The position numbers were made by a program, and so were the translations under genes. 7,151 bases of DNA. It comes from Nitrospira sp. (GTDB taxonomy: Bacteria > Nitrospirota > Nitrospiria > Nitrospirales > Nitrospiraceae). This document shows, piece by piece, positions 5,944 to 7,151 of the stretch. The stretch is from NCBI GenBank assembly GCA_025935475.1, contig JAICVE010000139.1, positions 1-7,151 on the forward strand. The letters run 5' to 3'. How positions within the stretch are numbered: the first letter of the stretch is position 1; each line of letters starts with the position of its first letter. Below the pieces are notes generated by a model. It worked only from the letters and a program-made list of their open reading frames with translations, did not search any database and was not told the DNA's origin.

Positions 5944-6672
5944 CTAGGGAAGCACGATGGATTGTTCTGAATAGCCAATGTCCCTGAGCGTACCTTCCAA
6001 GGCGTCCACCATCAGGGGTGGACCGCACAGGAACACGGCCGTCTCAGGACCCGGAGCAGGCAGATGCCGGCGCAAGAGGTCGTCAGTGATGCGTCCCATA
6101 CCCTGCACCCAGCCGGCAGGCGGCTGCTCCAGCACGTGATAGACATGGAAGGTCGCGTGCTCGCGAGCATTTGCGTCCCATTCGTCGCGGAAGATGATGT
6201 CGGCCTCGGTTTTGTTGGCAAAGAGCAGAAACATCTCCACATCGAGGCCCTTCGCCAGGATCCAGCGGATAATGGAGATCATCGGGGTGATGCCTGTGCC
6301 GCCGGCCACAAATCCGACCCGCTTGGCCCTCCCGTCCACCCAGTGACCACCCGTGTTCGGCCCGCTCATCAGCACGGAATCCCCCACTTCCCGGTCATGC
6401 AAATACTTTGACACCAGACCATTTTCATACCGCTTCACCGTGAGATCGAAATATCCCGTCGTGCCGGCGACGGACGACGGCGTATACGGCCGCTTGACCG
6501 CTTTGTCGTTGATCGTGGCATGCACGTAGAGATGATCGCCGGGAAGCATGTCCAGCGTGGCATCCTCGGGCAATGCGAAGCAAAACGTCTTTGTGTCATG
6601 CGTATCTTGATGCATCGCCGTCAGCTCGTAGGGCGCGGGCATCTTTGTCTTGATGCGTGTCATCTGGTTCAT
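5944..6672 (-). CDS. FAD/NAD(P)-binding oxidoreductase of the ferredoxin reductase / cytochrome b5 reductase type
   Basis: The 242-residue soluble flavoprotein has the two-domain reductase fold. It shows the FAD motif RPYTPSS (61-67), the second flavin contact KRYENGLVSKYL (80-91), the NAD(P) motif GGTGITPM (124-131) and the C-terminal CGPPLM (216-221). There is no iron-sulfur CxxxxCxxC motif and no haem or flavodoxin domain, so it is a bare reductase module. It should pass electrons from NAD(P)H through FAD to an acceptor not identified here. The start is uncertain. The frame can begin at a TTG (6696) without a ribosome site, at ATG 6672, or at ATG 6663; neither ATG has a good Shine-Dalgarno sequence. 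ATG 6672 is chosen because a promoter-like pair (6707-6679) would start transcription right at it. The C-terminus ends SIVLP rather than with the usual aromatic residue. Confidence 0.88.
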   Translation of the reverse strand: MNQMTRIKTKMPAPYELTAMHQDTHDTKTFCFALPEDATLDMLPGDHLYVHATINDKAVKRPYTPSSVAGTTGYFDLTVKRYENGLVSKYLHDREVGDSVLMSGPNTGGHWVDGRAKRVGFVAGGTGITPMISIIRWILAKGLDVEMFLLFANKTEADIIFRDEWDANAREHATFHVYHVLEQPPAGWVQGMGRITDDLLRRHLPAPGPETAVFLCGPPLMVDALEGTLRDIGYSEQSIVLP

Positions 6673-6678
6673 GCGCTC

Positions 6679-6707
6679 ATCATACGAGTCCGACAACGTG
6701 GTCGCAA
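6679..6707 (-). promoter_or_regulatory. Putative sigma-70-type promoter for the oxidoreductase gene
   Basis: On the minus strand TTGCGA (6707-6702, four of six) and TATGAT (6684-6679, five of six) are 17 bases apart. A start point seven bases past the -10 box falls at position 6672, the A of the chosen ATG, which would give a leaderless message. A direct repeat GTGGTC, read on the plus strand at 6698-6703 and 6714-6719 (16 bases apart), overlaps the -35 region and might be an activator site. This is motif evidence only. Confidence 0.35.
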
Positions 6708-6741
6708 CCCGAAGTGGTCCTTCGAGAACACTGTACGAGAC

Positions 6742-7151
6742 TTAGGGGTGGGGGCTGTGAAGGACGGGAGCGGTAAAATGCGCCGCAAGTTCCTCGCGGG
6801 TCGAGACTCGTTTTCGCTTTGCCAGTTGGACTAGGTCATCATTCTGTAGCCGCAGACCACTCGTCGATACGATGACATCTCTCCCTCGCAGGTCGATTGC
6901 GATGTCGGATTGTAAATTGGCACGCCACTGCCACTCGGACGCAACCTTTGCAACGGCTCGTTCGAATTCACGGGCGTCTTGTTCCGTATCCCAGCTCGTC
7001 AGCCAAGCGACCTCTCGGGATTGCCCGCAGTTGGCAACGACCCAGCGGTCTCCATCCCAGCCGTCCCAAGCAGCGTGGTCGATGCTTGCATTTAGACTTC
7101 GCAGCCACAAAGAGACGAGCAGCTCGCCCATGGTGTCCTGGAACATAACCC
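6742..7151 (-). CDS. Hypothetical protein, C-terminal part; 5' end outside the window
   Basis: The frame is open to the right edge. The in-window ATG at 7146 is only six bases from that edge, so I read this as the last 135 or so residues of a longer protein. From that ATG the sequence runs MFQDTMGELLVSLWLR, then a GWDGDRWVV element and VAWLTSWDTEQDAREF, followed by a short alpha/beta tail. From memory, a similar order of TxGEL..., GWxGDR... and W-x-W-D-T/S-x2-D-A-x-E-F occurs at the C-terminus of uncharacterised, often secreted or protease-like bacterial and archaeal proteins. No catalytic motif is visible here, and I assign no function. The gene ends 69 bases before the oxidoreductase start on the same strand, so the two could be cotranscribed. 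Confidence 0.68.
   Translation of the reverse strand, partial: VMFQDTMGELLVSLWLRSLNASIDHAAWDGWDGDRWVVANCGQSREVAWLTSWDTEQDAREFERAVAKVASEWQWRANLQSDIAIDLRGRDVIVSTSGLRLQNDDLVQLAKRKRVSTREELAAHFTAPVLHSPHP

Overview
The window is a GC-rich bacterial chromosome segment of ordinary, densely packed metabolic and redox genes. No mobile element, CRISPR array, tRNA or rRNA was seen. The mix is a pyrophosphate-type phosphofructokinase, a periplasmic c-type cytochrome, a two-domain cupredoxin-like protein and a soluble NarX-type kinase. That would fit a respiratory Gram-negative bacterium, for example a Nitrospirota-like lineage. This taxonomic guess is an inference from gene content and style and is not proven by any marker gene.

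Layout. On the minus strand, positions 1644 to 1 hold a phosphofructokinase gene whose stop codon overlaps the start of a universal stress protein gene, which runs off the left edge. Divergent from it, on the plus strand at 1776-2165, is a small exported monohaem cytochrome c. On the minus strand from 3713 to 2230 lie a PAS/HisKA_3 histidine kinase and a small hypothetical gene whose start overlaps the kinase stop. Divergent from the kinase, on the plus strand, are a glutathionyl-hydroquinone reductase (3929-4870) and an exported protein made of two cupredoxin-like repeats (4987-5826). Converging on these, on the minus strand, are a ferredoxin-reductase-type FAD/NAD(P) oxidoreductase (6672-5944) and, upstream of it, the C-terminal part of an unrecognised protein that runs off the right edge (7151-6742).

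How they may work together. The left pair links glycolytic or gluconeogenic flux with a stress-response nucleotide-binding protein by translational coupling. The other genes are loosely a redox set: periplasmic cytochrome, periplasmic copper-type protein, cytosolic flavin reductase and cytosolic quinone-conjugate reductase. They are separate transcription units on both strands, so shared function is only a guess. The kinase has no response regulator in the window.

No clearly new system is visible. The most interesting items are the duplicated cupredoxin protein with two complete His-Cys-His-Met ligand sets and an inverted repeat bracketing its putative promoter, the altered glutathione-binding motif in the hydroquinone reductase, and the small uncharacterised protein coupled to the histidine kinase.
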